Positions 34,501 through 46,515 of a DNA stretch of 64,000 nt are shown piece after piece. Made by a program: the position numbers and the translations under genes. Under the pieces are notes generated by a model that saw nothing but the letters and a program-made list of their open reading frames with translations, did no database searches and had not been told where the DNA came from. Source of the stretch: Paragonimus skrjabini miyazakii (taxonomy: Eukaryota; Platyhelminthes; Trematoda; Plagiorchiida; Troglotrematidae); NCBI GenBank assembly GCA_014338405.1, contig JTDE01000194.1, positions 165,833 through 229,832 of the forward strand, written 5' to 3'. Numbering within the stretch: position 1 is the first letter of the stretch; the number at the start of each line of letters is the position of its first letter.

Positions 34501-35839
34501 GCACAAGTAGAAGTTATACTGTTATACTATTACGCATTTGAACTCATTTCTAATTTAAATATATAGAAAAGTTGACATTAACATACTTGCTTCTGTCATT
34601 GTTGAACTACATAGCTTCAGTTCAACAACATTCCTTCAGAATTGTTCGAAAATCAGTGGTATTTATAGTCAATTCTGTTACTGTTCATTTTATTTAAGAC
34701 ACTTCACACTTTAACACATTCTATGATTACAAAATATTTGTGAACAGCGGTATTCATAATTCATCCACTACTTATAAGTAATTCTGTGTATTTGGTTCTT
34801 TCTTTGTAAAAAGGCTGAAAGCAATAAAAATCTGTACTGTGACATGATTCGAACAAACGATAGAAACGGCATAATTAAAAGTCACAGACGGAACTGAAAA
34901 GCATTTCAACCGATTTTTTTTTTACGTTTGTAGCCAGCTGTGCTATACAAAGTCTGTCACAAATGTTACTACAGACAGTTTTCCTGGGCTGACCAATAAT
35001 AACGTTCGCCAAAATCAATTTGAAACATTCAAGTTGTATCGTCGTGAGTATTGTTCGGCTTACCTTAGAAGTTTGATAACGAAGAAGTCATTTACCCCGT
35101 TAACGCCTAGCAATAATCAGATTGTCTGGGCTACATAGTCGGTCTAACCATCTCAATTTACAGTCGCAGAAGTAAATCATAAATATGTGTACTACAACTA
35201 ATCGTTCTCAACTCTGACTGGTTCACTCTGTTAAGAAACACGAAGCTCGATTTCTGCTCGCAGTGACGCTCAGTAAGCAATACTTTTCTTAAACACATAA
35301 GACGAGCACCTGTGACTAACATGTCTCAGCGTGGCCAGCAGTTTATTGACTGAAGACCAGGTCGAACCAGGTATGCCGTTAGCATAAGTCAGGTAACCCA
35401 CCCTGCAGAATCAATGGTTAGTTGGTTCAGTAGTCCTGATAAGAAAACAGATCAGGTGATCTATATGATAATGAAAAATGTGTTCATCTCACAATCGTAG
35501 CTACCAAACTGCAAGTCCACGTCAAGAAGCAACCAACTAGTTGGTGTCAACAAGATGCAAGCAGACGGAAGCAGTTAAATGAGAGCCTTTTTTGGATTAA
35601 GTATTTGATATATCAACAGAAAAATATTACGATGATAATCCTCATTGGTAACTCAAAACACACCATCTACCTAGCATTTGCAGTTCCTGGGTTGAAAATA
35701 TCCCCTAAAACGAGTTTCATTAGTAAACACATCGCCACCGATGGACTGCTTGTCGTAATAAACTGAACACTGCGCTCAAACCATCAACAGTTTTCAACTC
35801 ATCTCTGAGACATGCACATCCCTATGATTGTGTTCACAG
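31541..35839. other. Long AT-rich stretch without a supported gene
   Basis: One small minus-strand exon candidate lies at 32918-32962 (see below). Otherwise no repeat copy or coding-like frame that I could support. Confidence 0.45.
32918..32962 (-). CDS. Possible minus-strand microexon (15 codons)
   Basis: On the minus strand a strong acceptor (GGTTTTGTTTATTTGTCAG) precedes 45 bases reading IKQPQKDDSQMLEKQ, followed by GTTAGA. It is phase-neutral. The donor is not the best consensus and no neighbouring exon is proven, so it may be a pseudoexon in an intron. Confidence 0.3.
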
Positions 35840-36853
35840 GACGCTGGTGATCATGGTCTTTTTACAGACAAAATTTTCTTGAACCATGCCGACTCGCTTG
35901 ATGAAGGCCGCATGAACCATTTATAAAAGTTGATCGCATTTGTTGCTGGGTAACCTTACTTTCTAACAGTAGATCCTTTCCTCTCGTCTCTCTCACCTAT
36001 CTCAACAGGTGTACCACGTGGATCAGTTCCGGGGCCACTACTGATTTTAGCATATGTTAACGATTTTCCAGAAGAAATTTCTTGTGATTCTTTTGTCTAT
36101 GCACATGAATCGGAGGTTTGAAGTTCTTCTGATTCAAGTATTTTGTAATCTGACTGTGATACAGATAGATGATAATCGGAGAAGTGACGTTTTCTTATCA
36201 ACACCGATAAATGTGCATATATCTGTCGGTGAGGATTTTGAAAAGTCTTTCGTTAACACAGTATGCACAAATAGCTGTATACATTGCTAAGGTAAGCCTG
36301 AAAAACTACCTTGTCATGAAAAACAGCCAGACATGTATGTGCTATGCCGAGCAGAAGAAAACAGACTTCATCCTTCGTTGGCTTAGATCCTCTGAAACTG
36401 ATTGTGGGATTCGTGTCTGACAGGTAATTGAATAAGTTAGCTAAATGATTTGTCCCAGCCTTAAGAAGAAGATGACTTTGCTAAAACACATGAAGCGAGC
36501 TGCAACGAAAACCGTGATAGACATTTAGGACGTTACGTGTGTCTGTTGTTGAACTCCTTCAGCTTTATCCGGTGAAACTTCCAAGATTTCTTGGAGTTTA
36601 CAGTTTTATTTCCCAAAATCTTTTACGAACGGCTGAAAGAACAACCCTATACTCTCGCCGATCCAAATGGGCTACGGGTTCAATATAATAAGTATAAAAT
36701 AAAGCTAAAAACGTTTGTTAGACAAACAATTTTCTGTGACAGACAGATGGCTCACTGGAAAGGCCTGTTGCCATTTATAGGTAATGTTTATTCTAGTGTG
36801 CAAATCAAGGAGTTGCTGGACTCCTGTTTACCTAGTAGAAACGGTTCGTGAAT
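35840..36853 (+). mobile_element. CR1-like non-LTR retrotransposon fragment, decayed
   Basis: In one frame, with stops, it reads DAGDHGLFTDKIF (motif A region of reverse transcriptase), then STGVPRGSVPGPLLILAYVN DF (the usual SGVPQGSVLGPLLF..YVND block), then SFVYAHE where the catalytic FADD box should be. Further on come LINTDKCAYI and, in the frame at 36591-36851, KLKTFVRQTIFCDRQMAHWK and ELLDSCLP, which resemble the C-terminal end of CR1-type proteins. The catalytic aspartates are lost and several stops interrupt it, so it is inactive. Confidence 0.7.
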
Positions 36854-37939
36854 GATACAATCATACTTTATCATGTATACTTGATTTGATGATGTTTATA
36901 AAAAGCGATATAAGAATACACTTTTCTGATTGTCTCTAGTTAATCTGATGTTCGAAGAGAGCCAAGAATAAAATTGTATTGATCCGAGAAATTTGCTTTC
37001 TCAGCCTGACATCCGTGCACCCACCGTCAATTTCGTTACTTGGATAACTCAGGTAGACTAATATATTTCATAAAGTAATGTACATTGTAATCACTGTAGT
37101 TATTGACATTTTAAAGGTTACATGAAGGTCACAATGTTTGTGTATATCTGACGTTATGTTTGTCCTTGTTTAAATGCATACGACTATGTTTGTTTCAGTC
37201 ATGGGAAGATGGAAGATATATTAGACATTGGATAGATTTAAGCAAGATTTAAGTAAGATCCGGATTTTACAAACCAAGCATAAGACAAACATACCTCAAC
37301 TAGACGGTGGCTTGTTACTGTTGGCATTAGAGATCGCTTAGCATTTTAACCTATCCGTTTGAAAATGATACTTAAAGACTCAGAATAACATTACAATTTT
37401 ATATATCAAGTTTTCATTTAAATCCATCAATCGATTAAGGTATTAAAAAAGAACCAGTTGGTGTGCATTAACTCGGAGACAGTTATTCGAACGGAAAGTG
37501 ATAACGTTGTGGGTGAAATTTAATTCTGCTGGTCACCCTTTGATTTATGTTTGACTTGTCGTCAGAACATATATGAATGATATAGTATAAATGAGTTTTG
37601 GGAGTATCAAGGTAGCTGAAGCGTCTAAACATGTTGGAGACTGAGTTATACGCTGTCGACTAGCTAGATATTTCTACTTAGGTTTGGTTGGCATGGTAGT
37701 TTATATGACGCGATGTGAATGCTTAACGGTGAGCTTACTGTCAGTGAAATGTTCTCTAGTTGAAAAACAAAAAAATTTCGCCATTAGCAAATTTGAACGA
37801 AGAAACCAGAAACAGTCTTCTGCACACTTCGCATCCCATCAGGTAGATACTGCAGTCTGTGAGCCTTTACAGCAAAGTTCAGTGGATATTGTTAGGGTAA
37901 ACAACAAAACCAACAAACACAAACACCAAAATACCCCAA
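36854..37939. other. Intergenic or intronic, nothing recognised
   Basis: A 93-codon plus frame at 37684-37965 has no recognisable product and partly overlaps the Penelope-like fragment that follows. Confidence 0.45.
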
Positions 37940-38560
37940 TTACGGGGGTATTCTGGTACTGGTGAACAAATATTTCTGACCATAGAGGGCTGACTTCCAT
38001 TTGGCAATTGCTACCGTCTCCGCAGATCGGAGAGGCCTTCGAACTTTTGTGGCATAACATATCCGACAGACCTTCTTCGGGTTTATTTGGGGTCAGTATG
38101 ACAACAAACGTCGAACGATCGATGACGCTGATTCCCTATGGTCTGTCACATTCTGGCCGGAGTTCAACCTTGTGCTGTAAATGAAAGTTTTGTGGATCCA
38201 AACTAAAATGTGTTTATTGATCCGATTGCGTAATTGCCGCTCCGTTTTGCCTACCTAAGTGATGTAGGATTTGGCATCAAGTGGTAGAGTTGTTTTCACA
38301 AGTGGTGTTGGAATCCGGGTGGTGGTGACCAGTATGACCAGCTGGGCTGCATAGAATGTGCACCCCAAAGCCGCCGTGAGACGGGTTTTCAACAGTGTCA
38401 ATGTCATCACCCTTGTAAGGCAAAGGGAGGTAGACTTTCAGTTTGCGAGTTGTCGAAACCATCGCTTTTGTTTGCTGAATTTCTCCAAAAAACGTTGATG
38501 TACAGCCATTTTCTCTGAGTTTACAGAAAGATTTGTCCTGTGAATTAACACGCACTGGTG
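37940..38560 (-). mobile_element. Second Penelope-like fragment, decayed
   Basis: Read on the minus strand through frame changes, the motifs follow the family order: MVSTTRKLKVYLPLPYKGDD, RLTAALGCTFYAAQLVILVT, LVKTTLPLDAKSYIT, then after a stop VGKTERQLRNRINKH (the GIY-YIG arm), SSIVRRLL, and PQINPKKVCRICYATKVRRP with AETVAIAKWK and a GQKYLF end. At least two stops and several frameshifts show that it is dead. It is not a close copy of the fragment at 27514-28350, so a different subfamily is likely. Confidence 0.7.
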
Positions 38561-41500
38561 TGTATGTGGTTGTTGATTTTTTTCTTTGGCTTCATTGTAT
38601 TTTACTATATAAACCAACACAATACAGTATTTACCTGACGACACGCAGCGACATGTGCTCGAGGGATACATTGTACAAAAGACTGTTTGTGACTTCCTTG
38701 TCTCTTCGAAGTTTTCCAGACAAGCTGGAAAGCCTCGCAAGTGTCCTGTTGACCATTGTTGCCATCTAGACGCAGTAGGCAGGCAAGTAGTGGTATCCCA
38801 AAACGAGTTCTGTTAAACGTCTAGTTTGTGGATGGTACAACCTAGTTTTTGGGTCTCTATACGGTACTCAGCACGTGATTGGTAACGAATATTTATAAGA
38901 TCATTCAGAGAATTTAGACAGTTGTCGATACAGCTTCAGTGGTACAATGTCATGATAACATTCATTTGTTTACATGAATACTAACCGCTAGTTGTCATAT
39001 TCTCCGGAAAACGAGGCAAACCCAGGAGGAAACACTTTCTAAACCTTCACGCTCAATTCCTGAGCCACATCGATTAACTGAACCCCATCGTGTGTTCTGT
39101 CACAACAGTGGTCTCCAAGGCAAAATGTTTTCGTGAATCCGGGAGCAAACTGTGTAGAATGGAGATTAGGGTAATTTTGAAAATTATTCCACCAATCTTC
39201 CACTGTTGTCCTACTCGATGTAGGGACCTAGATAACCTTTTATACTTCGATTTCCTTATCATTTTCTGTTTACTCTGTAAAAAATTTAGTTGTCCGCTGG
39301 TATATTAATCACTGGTTACTTTGAACACCAACTCCGTGCATCCTGGCAAAATAAATCCAACTATTCGACAGTTGTTTGCCATTCTGTGTTGATTAGTTTA
39401 TACCCCGACAGCGGTTAGCATGTGCGTTGACTCAATCAATTCCTTTCATAGCAAGATGTCACGAAAACCAATTAGGATTCTTCAATATTCCCAGTTGCCA
39501 CACGTTTAAGCAATGTGCGTGACCGACTCATCCATGGGCTGTCTGGTGGCTATTCTTATAATCAAAGTGAATAGGAGGTTTAGTTGGGAGTTGAGGGTGA
39601 AGAGCTGAGATTTTCGAGCTATTTGTTACATACACCTTATTCTCTCTAAAGTGCTTGCACCTAAATCGTACACAATAAATAAAACCACAGGTGGTCTTTC
39701 GATTCACGGCAGGCAAGTCCTTGTATAGAAATAACGAACTTAAGATTAGTGTCTGCCAGCGATTTTAATTAAGGAGACAAATGTGTTTGTTCACTATCGT
39801 ATAATGTAATAACACATAATCGGTACTAGAACACCTCATTTCATAATAAAAATCAATGTGTGTTGTGCACTGCTAATAAAACTGTGAGTAGTAAGTAGCA
39901 TTTAGTTCCGTTGTCCGTAAGATGGAGTAAAAGTCCGTGTTTTTTAATAGAAAATGAACATTGGAAGAGCTCGTAACACTAAGAAAGTTGGTTACGGAAA
40001 ATCACGCTAAATTAGTTAGCGATTGTGTGCATTTCCTCCAGATTTCATTCACCCTCACACATGCACACGGACCACGTGAGTGTATTTATAAGTGTTGGTT
40101 CAGTCATCCGACTGTCCCACTGTTGTGTCCGAATGTAAACTAACAGCGGACAAACTATCATTTGTTGATCAACGTTCATTAACTGCTTCCAATACTGCGA
40201 TCGCGTGCACTGACGCAACCGGTGCACGGCGTGAGTTTGGTCATTCAAATCGGAATCGGTCTAATTAAGGCGGCCAGACTAGCTGGCATGGCAAGTAAAG
40301 TTGGGGCCACGCCTGTGATGATGGTGAGAACTTTCTTGAGGCTGAGTTGTAAGGGTGGGGATGGTGACACTGTTAGAGCGCAGACTATGGGGTCTAATGA
40401 CGTTTTAATCAATTTAGCAATCTGATGAAACTGCAGCTGTGTTTTAGGTGTTGATGGACCACGACTAATCAGGCGATTGGGTTTCCGGGTTTAATTAAAG
40501 GACAGTTGAGGAACACGCTTGTCCGAACCACTGAGTATGTGTGTGTGTGTGTATGTACTAGCATTCCTATGCAGATAAAAACGCAAAGTTGCTTTATATT
40601 TAGTAAACTACTGAGTTTCCAGGAATTTGGTATGAGAAGGTTGTGTAAGCTTTCGGAAGTAATACTAAAACTCCGATATTAGACAAAGCTTTCCTGTAAT
40701 GTAGTAATGTCTTAGGGGATCTATATTAGTCGACGACATCCAGTGTATATGGCTGAAAACTTTAATATATATAAGTAATACTGGATATGGTTCATACAAA
40801 CTGAAAATCACTCATAGTTGATGACGCGGTATTCAGTCCGGTTGACTCTTGAGAACGTCGCTGGAGTTAAAATCTCTGTGTTTGACAAGAATGTGCATCA
40901 CCACCAACTTTTAACAAGAATGTAATTCGAAACAAGTACTTCTGTTCCAAATGAAAAGTTTGTATGGATGCAAAAGCTGTGATCAACTTTGAAAAATGTT
41001 TCACTTATACACTGTAACTAACTCCTGAGGTCTGGAGTTGAGTCAGTGTCATATTATATGCGGATCAGATACCTGTTTACATTTTTGACAATGTTTATGA
41101 AAAGAACACTTTTGGGTTTCTCGGGGCACTTTAAATTGATTAAAACTACGAAGGGAGACTGTAAATCTATTGCTGTTTTTCTGAAGGTCAGGTTGCAAAA
41201 AGTAGTGATTGCATATTTAGGAAAAGCTACGGTAACAGTCGTGTTTTTATTACTAAACCCATATCGTTTTCAAATTATCGATCTTCATATGTCATTCAAT
41301 GAAATGGTCACAATTGCAATTCATAGGCTAGCCAAACAACCCGAACAGTACGCTGTAGTCCCCTTTAAGAGAGTTCATTCACAGCGTCCTGTGACCCTTC
41401 CATAGGAAATTAAGACCACATTGAAATTGCCTCCGACAGCGGACCACGAACCAAAAGTTTCTCCCAAATCCAGTTCAAGTCCCTAAACATTGAGCTTGTT

Positions 41501-41688
41501 GATGCAATTTTATCGCTCAAAACCTGGAGTCTATTATTCCGAGAAATTGTTCCACTCTCTTACTGTTATCTTCTCATCTATTTTCCACACACAAATGTCG
41601 TTTCTTTCCTACTGTTACACTACAGGCCACAGATCGGTGGTGGCTTGCGGATCTAGCTTGACCTTTATCCCACTAACGCGCGCGCGGC
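38561..41688. other. Intergenic or intronic with weak coding-like segments
   Basis: At 39949-40010, after a strong acceptor (GTGTTTTTTAATAG), one frame reads MNIGRARNTKKVGYGKSR then stops, while another from 39961 reads LEELVTLRKLVTENHAKLVS; only one can be real, if either. A (TG)n run lies near 40540. The 119-codon frame at 41046-41405 is not recognisable. Confidence 0.35.
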
Positions 41689-41758
41689 CCAGCTGCGAAC
41701 AATTGTGGGTGATGTTCAACTTGAAATTAACCAAATCCCCGACTACTCATCAGTAATG
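41689..41758 (+). repeat. Hammerhead-repeat tail fragment (copy H8)
   Basis: Matches the shared tail from CAGCTGCGA-CAATTGTGGG through CCCCGACTACTCATCAGTAAT. The 5' part, with head and ribozyme, is missing. It is directly preceded by a CGCGCGCGGCC run. Confidence 0.8.
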
Positions 41759-42323
41759 TAGACATATGTGTTGTTTCACCCGAACTTTGTTCGCATAGTG
41801 CAGTCCGTAATCCCCGACTGAGAAATCACTGCTAACCTTGGCACAATGCCACTGCAATACAATCATTTTTGTTCAAATTTGATTTCATTCACTGACTTAA
41901 TGAGTCTGTGAGATTGAAACACCTCGGATACGAAGCATTACATTGTACTGAACTTCGCAAACTAAACTCCAGAGAAGACAATTGTTTCTTTTAAACGGCA
42001 TTTATTCAGTTGGAGAATGAGCATACCAGAGTCGGCGTGCAAATCAGTTTGATAGTAACAACAGACACACTTGTTAAGCATGCTAGTGAGGGGAGATGAA
42101 AATGGAAGACACTGGAACAAGTGATGCGGTTGGAAGAAGGTTAATGACCAAGTGACACTGCATAATCCAAGACTGTACTAGTGGTTTCTCAATGTAAGCG
42201 CCAAAAATGGTACTGCTTCTATAAACCTGCCAGGCCAATGTAACATGCAAAAACACTAAATCTTCTGGAAACAGTTTACAATTGTATTATAAATAACTAG
42301 TTTAGCAGATTTATGATTTTGTA
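41759..42323. other. No gene seen
   Basis: AT-rich filler between repeat copies. Confidence 0.5.
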
Positions 42324-42440
42324 TGAGGCCCAACTACGAAAACTCTGGGCCTCGGCTGGATTCGAACCATCGATAGAAACAGCATACCCAAACGCTGCAA
42401 ACCAGTAATGGACTTTCCTCAGTTACAGCTTACTCATGGA
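42324..42440 (-). mobile_element. tRNA-derived SINE, family S, copy 3
   Basis: On the minus strand a perfect B box (GGTTCGAATCC, 42358-42368) is followed by CAGCCGAGGCCCAGAGTTTT CGTAGTTGG, aligning with the other two family S copies. The A box is poorly preserved. Confidence 0.6.
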
Positions 42441-42999
42441 GGGTTGTTCACTCCAAATGACACCCTCCATTAGAAGTCATGAGTTATGGTTATTTCTGTC
42501 AGTAGTCATTATAGAAATGGATTGCTGTTTATCAAAACATACTTGAAACTAACTAATTACTAAGGTGACCCTAATAATGGCATTCTTTTAATTGTTCAAA
42601 CCACTTTGGTCTTTTTTATCGTTGATATGGTCACCAAAGGAGTGTGACAAAAGAAACAACCAGCAACATAATCAGTGAAAAACTCTGTTCATAGTGGTTG
42701 GAGGCAACAAAACTTACTTCACATCAGATGTCATCGTCCGCTTTTACTTCGATCGTGTTAAACGATCGAACTTGTTATTGGCGATGAAGTACATGATACA
42801 CTGGATGTTTGTATCTTCTTCTGCTCAACCTACTATTCTCCTAGCTACAAAACTATGGATATAATCCAATGAAATATAGGCGGAACAATGTTTTAAAGAC
42901 AGTGTTATTAGTATGTCTGCGCAAAAATGACTGAAGTTAACAAGGAACGATAGATCGTCGCGATCCATCTGATTGAATTAAATCCGAACATGAATTGAA

Positions 43000-43385
43000 C
43001 GCCACCCACAATTGTTTGCATGTCACATTCCCATGGAATTCTCAGTCCTAGTCGAGTGGTCATCGATTAAAGTTAACAGACAGTAACAGCATCTTCTATC
43101 GATACGATCGGGAAACCTGATCATTACTCACAAGCGATTGTGGTTGAAAGTTTACACATGCTGATTCGGTCGCGCTTAATGTGGGGTCAGTGGTGCAGTG
43201 ATCAACACGGTTGCCTCTTAAAAGCGTGGCCGGAGTTCTACTGCCGGCCTTGGCAAAGATATGCACTACTGATGAGCTCCAATCCGAGCGAAACTCGAGC
43301 CAAGTTCTCCCTTTAAAAAGGGGCCGACTGGAAAGTCTATGGGAATGCGACAGCTGCAGTCAGTTGTGGGTGATGATCAGTCTAT
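43000..43385 (+). mobile_element. Hammerhead-bearing repeat, copy H4
   Basis: Begins with a short inverted tail fragment (43000-43045), then the leader (43046-43190), the tRNA-like head (TGGTGCAGTGATCAACACGG onward), a worn hammerhead (43263-43307) and the tail to about 43385. The leader, head and tail align with copy H3 throughout. Confidence 0.75.
43263..43307 (+). ncRNA. Hammerhead ribozyme, degenerate (H4)
   Basis: The CTGATGA and GAAA boxes and a four-pair stem II remain, but the cleavage triplet is GCC and the 3' strand of stem I no longer pairs (AAGTTC instead of TAGTGC). Expected to be inactive. Confidence 0.65.
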
Positions 43386-44204
43386 GTGAAAATCGAAATC
43401 TTCCCCTATTCATCATGCTACCCAACTTGTTATATGTGACATCTTTCGGGAAATCATGGATTTGCTGCATATGATAATCCGTTATGCATGAAGGTTTCTT
43501 ATTTTGAAGTCATTTCTCACTTAAGAAAACCCTCATAAGACAGCTGTTCCTTTAAGCATCTAGCGCGTTCCTATTGTTCGATTCTGAGAATTTTTATTTA
43601 AAGACTTCAGAGTCTATCTAAATCATCTTGTGGCCGTGTGTGCTCGAAAAAATAGGCGAAACTGACTTTGATCTTTGGTCCGACGTATACATGATCTGAA
43701 ATAACGAAGGTAGAGGTCATGTAAAAATCGATCAATTGGGCAAGCTAGCGGAGCTTCGAAATGCTGATGAGTATCAGTGTAGGGCTTCACAGAAAGTAAA
43801 ACGCGTATATGATTGGCCGCATACCACATTAACTATTTCGCTCTGTAGTATGTTGTTGGGTCGCGGTTACGCAATGCGCGTTATAATCCCAATTGAAGAT
43901 ACAGAAGAACTGATGTCATGCGGCAAATTTCACTTCAAGGGAAAAGATATGGGACATATAAATTGTAAAAACATTAGTTGGTAATAGGTATCATAACTTA
44001 GAAAGTAGGTCCTATTAACTCCCTCACTGCTTTAACAGGACGACATCGTGTCACAATGAGCAGTTAAATAGACTTTTAGCTCTGAAATTTTGTTTTAGTT
44101 TGACGACACTTCGAATTCTTAAGACGAGTGAGCTGCCGACTGTTAACATTCGTACGTATCCATTGACTGTAAATTAGGTGAGCCGGGAGATAATTCAGTA
44201 GTTA

Positions 44205-44433
44205 CTGATGAGTAGTAGGGAATTTTGGTTTTCATATAGATTCAACAACACCCACAATTGATTGCAGCTATCGCATTCCAATAGACTTTGCAGTCGGCTC
44301 ATTTCGAACAGCAGTAGCACTAAAGCCGACTTTCGCTCTCATTAGACCTCGTCAGTACTGCATATACTCGCCACTGGTGGGACTAGAACTCCAGCCACGC
44401 TTTTCACGAGGCAGCCATGTTTACCACTGCGCC
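44205..44433 (-). mobile_element. Hammerhead-bearing repeat, copy H5
   Basis: Inverted relative to most copies. From its 5' end at 44433 it has a tRNA-like head (ATGGCGCAGTGGTAAACATG, with a B-box-like GAGTTCTAGTCCC), the hammerhead (44317-44361), then the tail ending ACTACTCATCAGTAAC at 44205. It is joined head to head with copy H6 without intervening bases. Confidence 0.8.
44317..44361 (-). ncRNA. Hammerhead ribozyme with compensated stem III (H5)
   Basis: The CTGACGA and GAAA boxes are intact. Stem I keeps five of six pairs (GCAGTA against TAGTGC) and stem II four of five. In stem III the usual C-G pair is replaced by G-C (GAAAG..CTT), so pairing is kept while both bases changed. The cleavage triplet is CTT, which still obeys the NUH rule. 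Possibly active; this is inference. Confidence 0.7.
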
Positions 44434-44775
44434 ATGAGAGCGAAACTCGAGTCTAGTGCTTCCGCTGTTCGAAATGGGCTGACCGCAAAGTCTATGGGAA
44501 TGCGACAGCTGCGATCAATTCTGGGTGATACTGAATCTATATGAAAATCAAAATTTTCCATTATTCATCAGTAATCAAATACCACGCAACAAGTCAATGT
44601 TTTCCGCGATTTCAACTTGGAGAGAAGTCCTAGTCGAAGGGTCATCCATTGGAGTTACCAGACAGTAACTGTGTCTCCTCTCGAGGTGATCGGGCAACCT
44701 GATCACTACTCACAAGCGAAAGTGATTGAATGTTCACATATGATAATTCGGTCATGTCTAATGTGAACTCAATAG
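44433..44775 (+). mobile_element. Hammerhead-bearing repeat, copy H6 (5'-truncated) plus leader
   Basis: Starts within stem II of the hammerhead (ATGAGAGCGAAACTCGAGTC), continues through the tail to about 44577, then into a leader (44600-44775) like that of H3. The leader stops where the tRNA-like head should begin (AACTCAATAG). The tail-to-leader order repeats that seen between H2 and H3. Confidence 0.75.
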
Positions 44776-45008
44776 TTACTCATCTTTTAATCTGCTGGTG
44801 TGAAACCTCTTGTAGCTTATCATGTGCGAACAAGCGAAGTATGATATGTCTTTAGTTCTTCCACAACATACATCCTAACAGGCAGATATGTGTGACCGCT
44901 TCTTTAGAGACTGAGGATCAAGTTTGCTATGAAGAACACCTTCCTGTTAAATAGGATACAGTGAAGTTGATATTTTGAAGCATCCCATTTGCATCCGGAC
45001 TGTGTCAG

Positions 45009-45073
45009 AAACATTTACGAATCAACGACAGACAGTTTGACTATCGTTGACTTATACCCATGGCCAAGAACAA
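45009..45073 (+). CDS. Possible exon, unrecognised
   Basis: A frame open from about 44964 reads NIYESTTDSLTIVDLYPWPR plus T up to a GTAAGT donor at 45074. The AG at 45007-45008 gives one leading base. That phase would fit the exon candidate at 25531-25617, but the distance makes the link speculative. No family recognised. Confidence 0.3.
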
Positions 45074-45587
45074 GTAAGTTATTGCAACCATACATGGACT
45101 AAATAAAAAAGTGAGTAGAGAAACTAATCTTAATGTATTTTGATCCTCTTGAGTGCACAATGAGTAGTGAACATTGAAATGAACTCTGTTTAGTAGTCAC
45201 CTACGTTGAATGTTACTGTAATAGACTGAAATAACTAAATGTGATGGTGATTTCTACTTCTTACACTTATGGATGGAAGAGGATATAGGATCGATAAACT
45301 TTAGACTGATCAAACAATTACGCTACAACGCATATATAAGAAAATACGACAATCCCCAACTTGTTCATTTCGTGGAGACCGGATCTGTGCTGAGCTGTCC
45401 AAGGTCGGATGTGTCAGATGTGCGCAAATTTGAGGACCCGCTGCGTATTAAATGTGTACAAAAGTAGACTTCCCTATGTACAGTGAAGGAGGTACGTGAT
45501 AGGAGAACCAAAGTATGTGGTTTCTGAGAAAATTTCCAGATGCTGCATGCGAAGAATCCTAGTGTACAATAATTAATTGGAGGTCAG

Positions 45588-45684
45588 CCTACCACTTGTT
45601 TGGTTATATGCTGTCAAGTAAAGGAGATCTTTGCATCAAAATAACACAAGCGGCGCTAGACTACGGAGAATATATGACCGACGG
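45588..45684 (+). CDS. Possible exon, unrecognised
   Basis: A frame open from 45562 reads YHLFGYMLSSKGDLCIKITQ then AALDYGEYMTDG, with a GG|GTAAGT donor at 45685. Acceptor choice is uncertain: AGs at 45561, 45587 and 45622 are possible and the tract is best for the last. The sequence is strongly protein-like. The 64-codon frame just upstream (45273-45467) might belong to the same gene or to a decayed element. Confidence 0.4.
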
Positions 45685-45879
45685 GTAAGTAGGTAACAGA
45701 TGCTTAGTTCAACCGAGGTTAAATGTTACGATCACTAATTAAGTGTAGCTTGTGCGATGAACCATTAGTTTGAGTCTTGGTAGATCAAGTATAATGGGGG
45801 GAGGAATATGCTAGCAGTTGTTCCTCATACATAAAGGCCTAATACATTCTGGCTCGGATGACCAATTAAAAATACGAAA

Positions 45880-45990
45880 TAAAGGTCAGGGGCATTATAC
45901 AATGAAGCTCGAATTCAGTGCTTCCTTCCTAAAAGGGGTTAGTCTAAAGCTCATCTGAATGCGAAGACTGCGATCAAACATTCACCTTGA
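45880..45990 (+). repeat. Hammerhead-repeat fragment (copy H9)
   Basis: Worn copy beginning in the 3' half of the hammerhead (ATGAAGCTCGAATTCAGTGC TTCC) and running into the tail. It is more diverged than the others and lacks a usable ribozyme. Confidence 0.6.
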
Positions 45991-46281
45991 ACTAATTTCA
46001 ACCCCTGAACTTATAGCACTAATTTGAACTGTGCTCGGTTATTTCAGTTCACTCTAACTGGAAATTCTTGATCACGACGTTATTGTTTGGGTGAAAAATA
46101 ACGGTTCCGAAATGGTAGAACAGGTTGAACACTATTCACACAAAGTTTTGTTTGAGCTTTCGAACATGACTAGCTGGCCACGCTCATTGTGTTACTATTG
46201 GAACTGCGGTTATCACGCCTTGTCTTGAAGACATAAAGTTCGGAGTGCAGCTTCTTATCCGGACAAGGATGTATACTGTGT

Positions 46282-46515
46282 ATGAGTTCTAAAGAGAACA
46301 AAACCCCAGTCAATTGCTTTCTTTTAAAATTAGCTAACCGGAAGACAAGTCGGAATACGAAGGTTAGGGCCAAGTGTATGTTGTGTTCAATTCAAAATAA
46401 TTTTAATTCCCGAACTTCTACCAGTATTTGTCCTAGACTCGTCGGGAAAAACTGTGTTGCATCCGTTATCCGCCTGGGTAAACCATTGGAGGTTAAACGA
46501 TCTGGTTTGTTGTAA
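46282..46515 (+). other. ORF of 77 codons, unrecognised
   Basis: ATG to TAA, basic and Asn/Ser-rich (MSSKENKTPVNCFLLKLANR at the start, VASVIRLGKPLEVKRSGLL at the end). It reads like protein, but there is no known motif or context, and it could be a leftover of a mobile element. Confidence 0.25.

Noticed and set aside
37925..37970. Hairpin TACCCC..GGGGTA as a terminator or terminal inverted repeat
   Set aside because: A six-pair stem with no paired element elsewhere; it lies at the edge of the Penelope-like fragment by chance.
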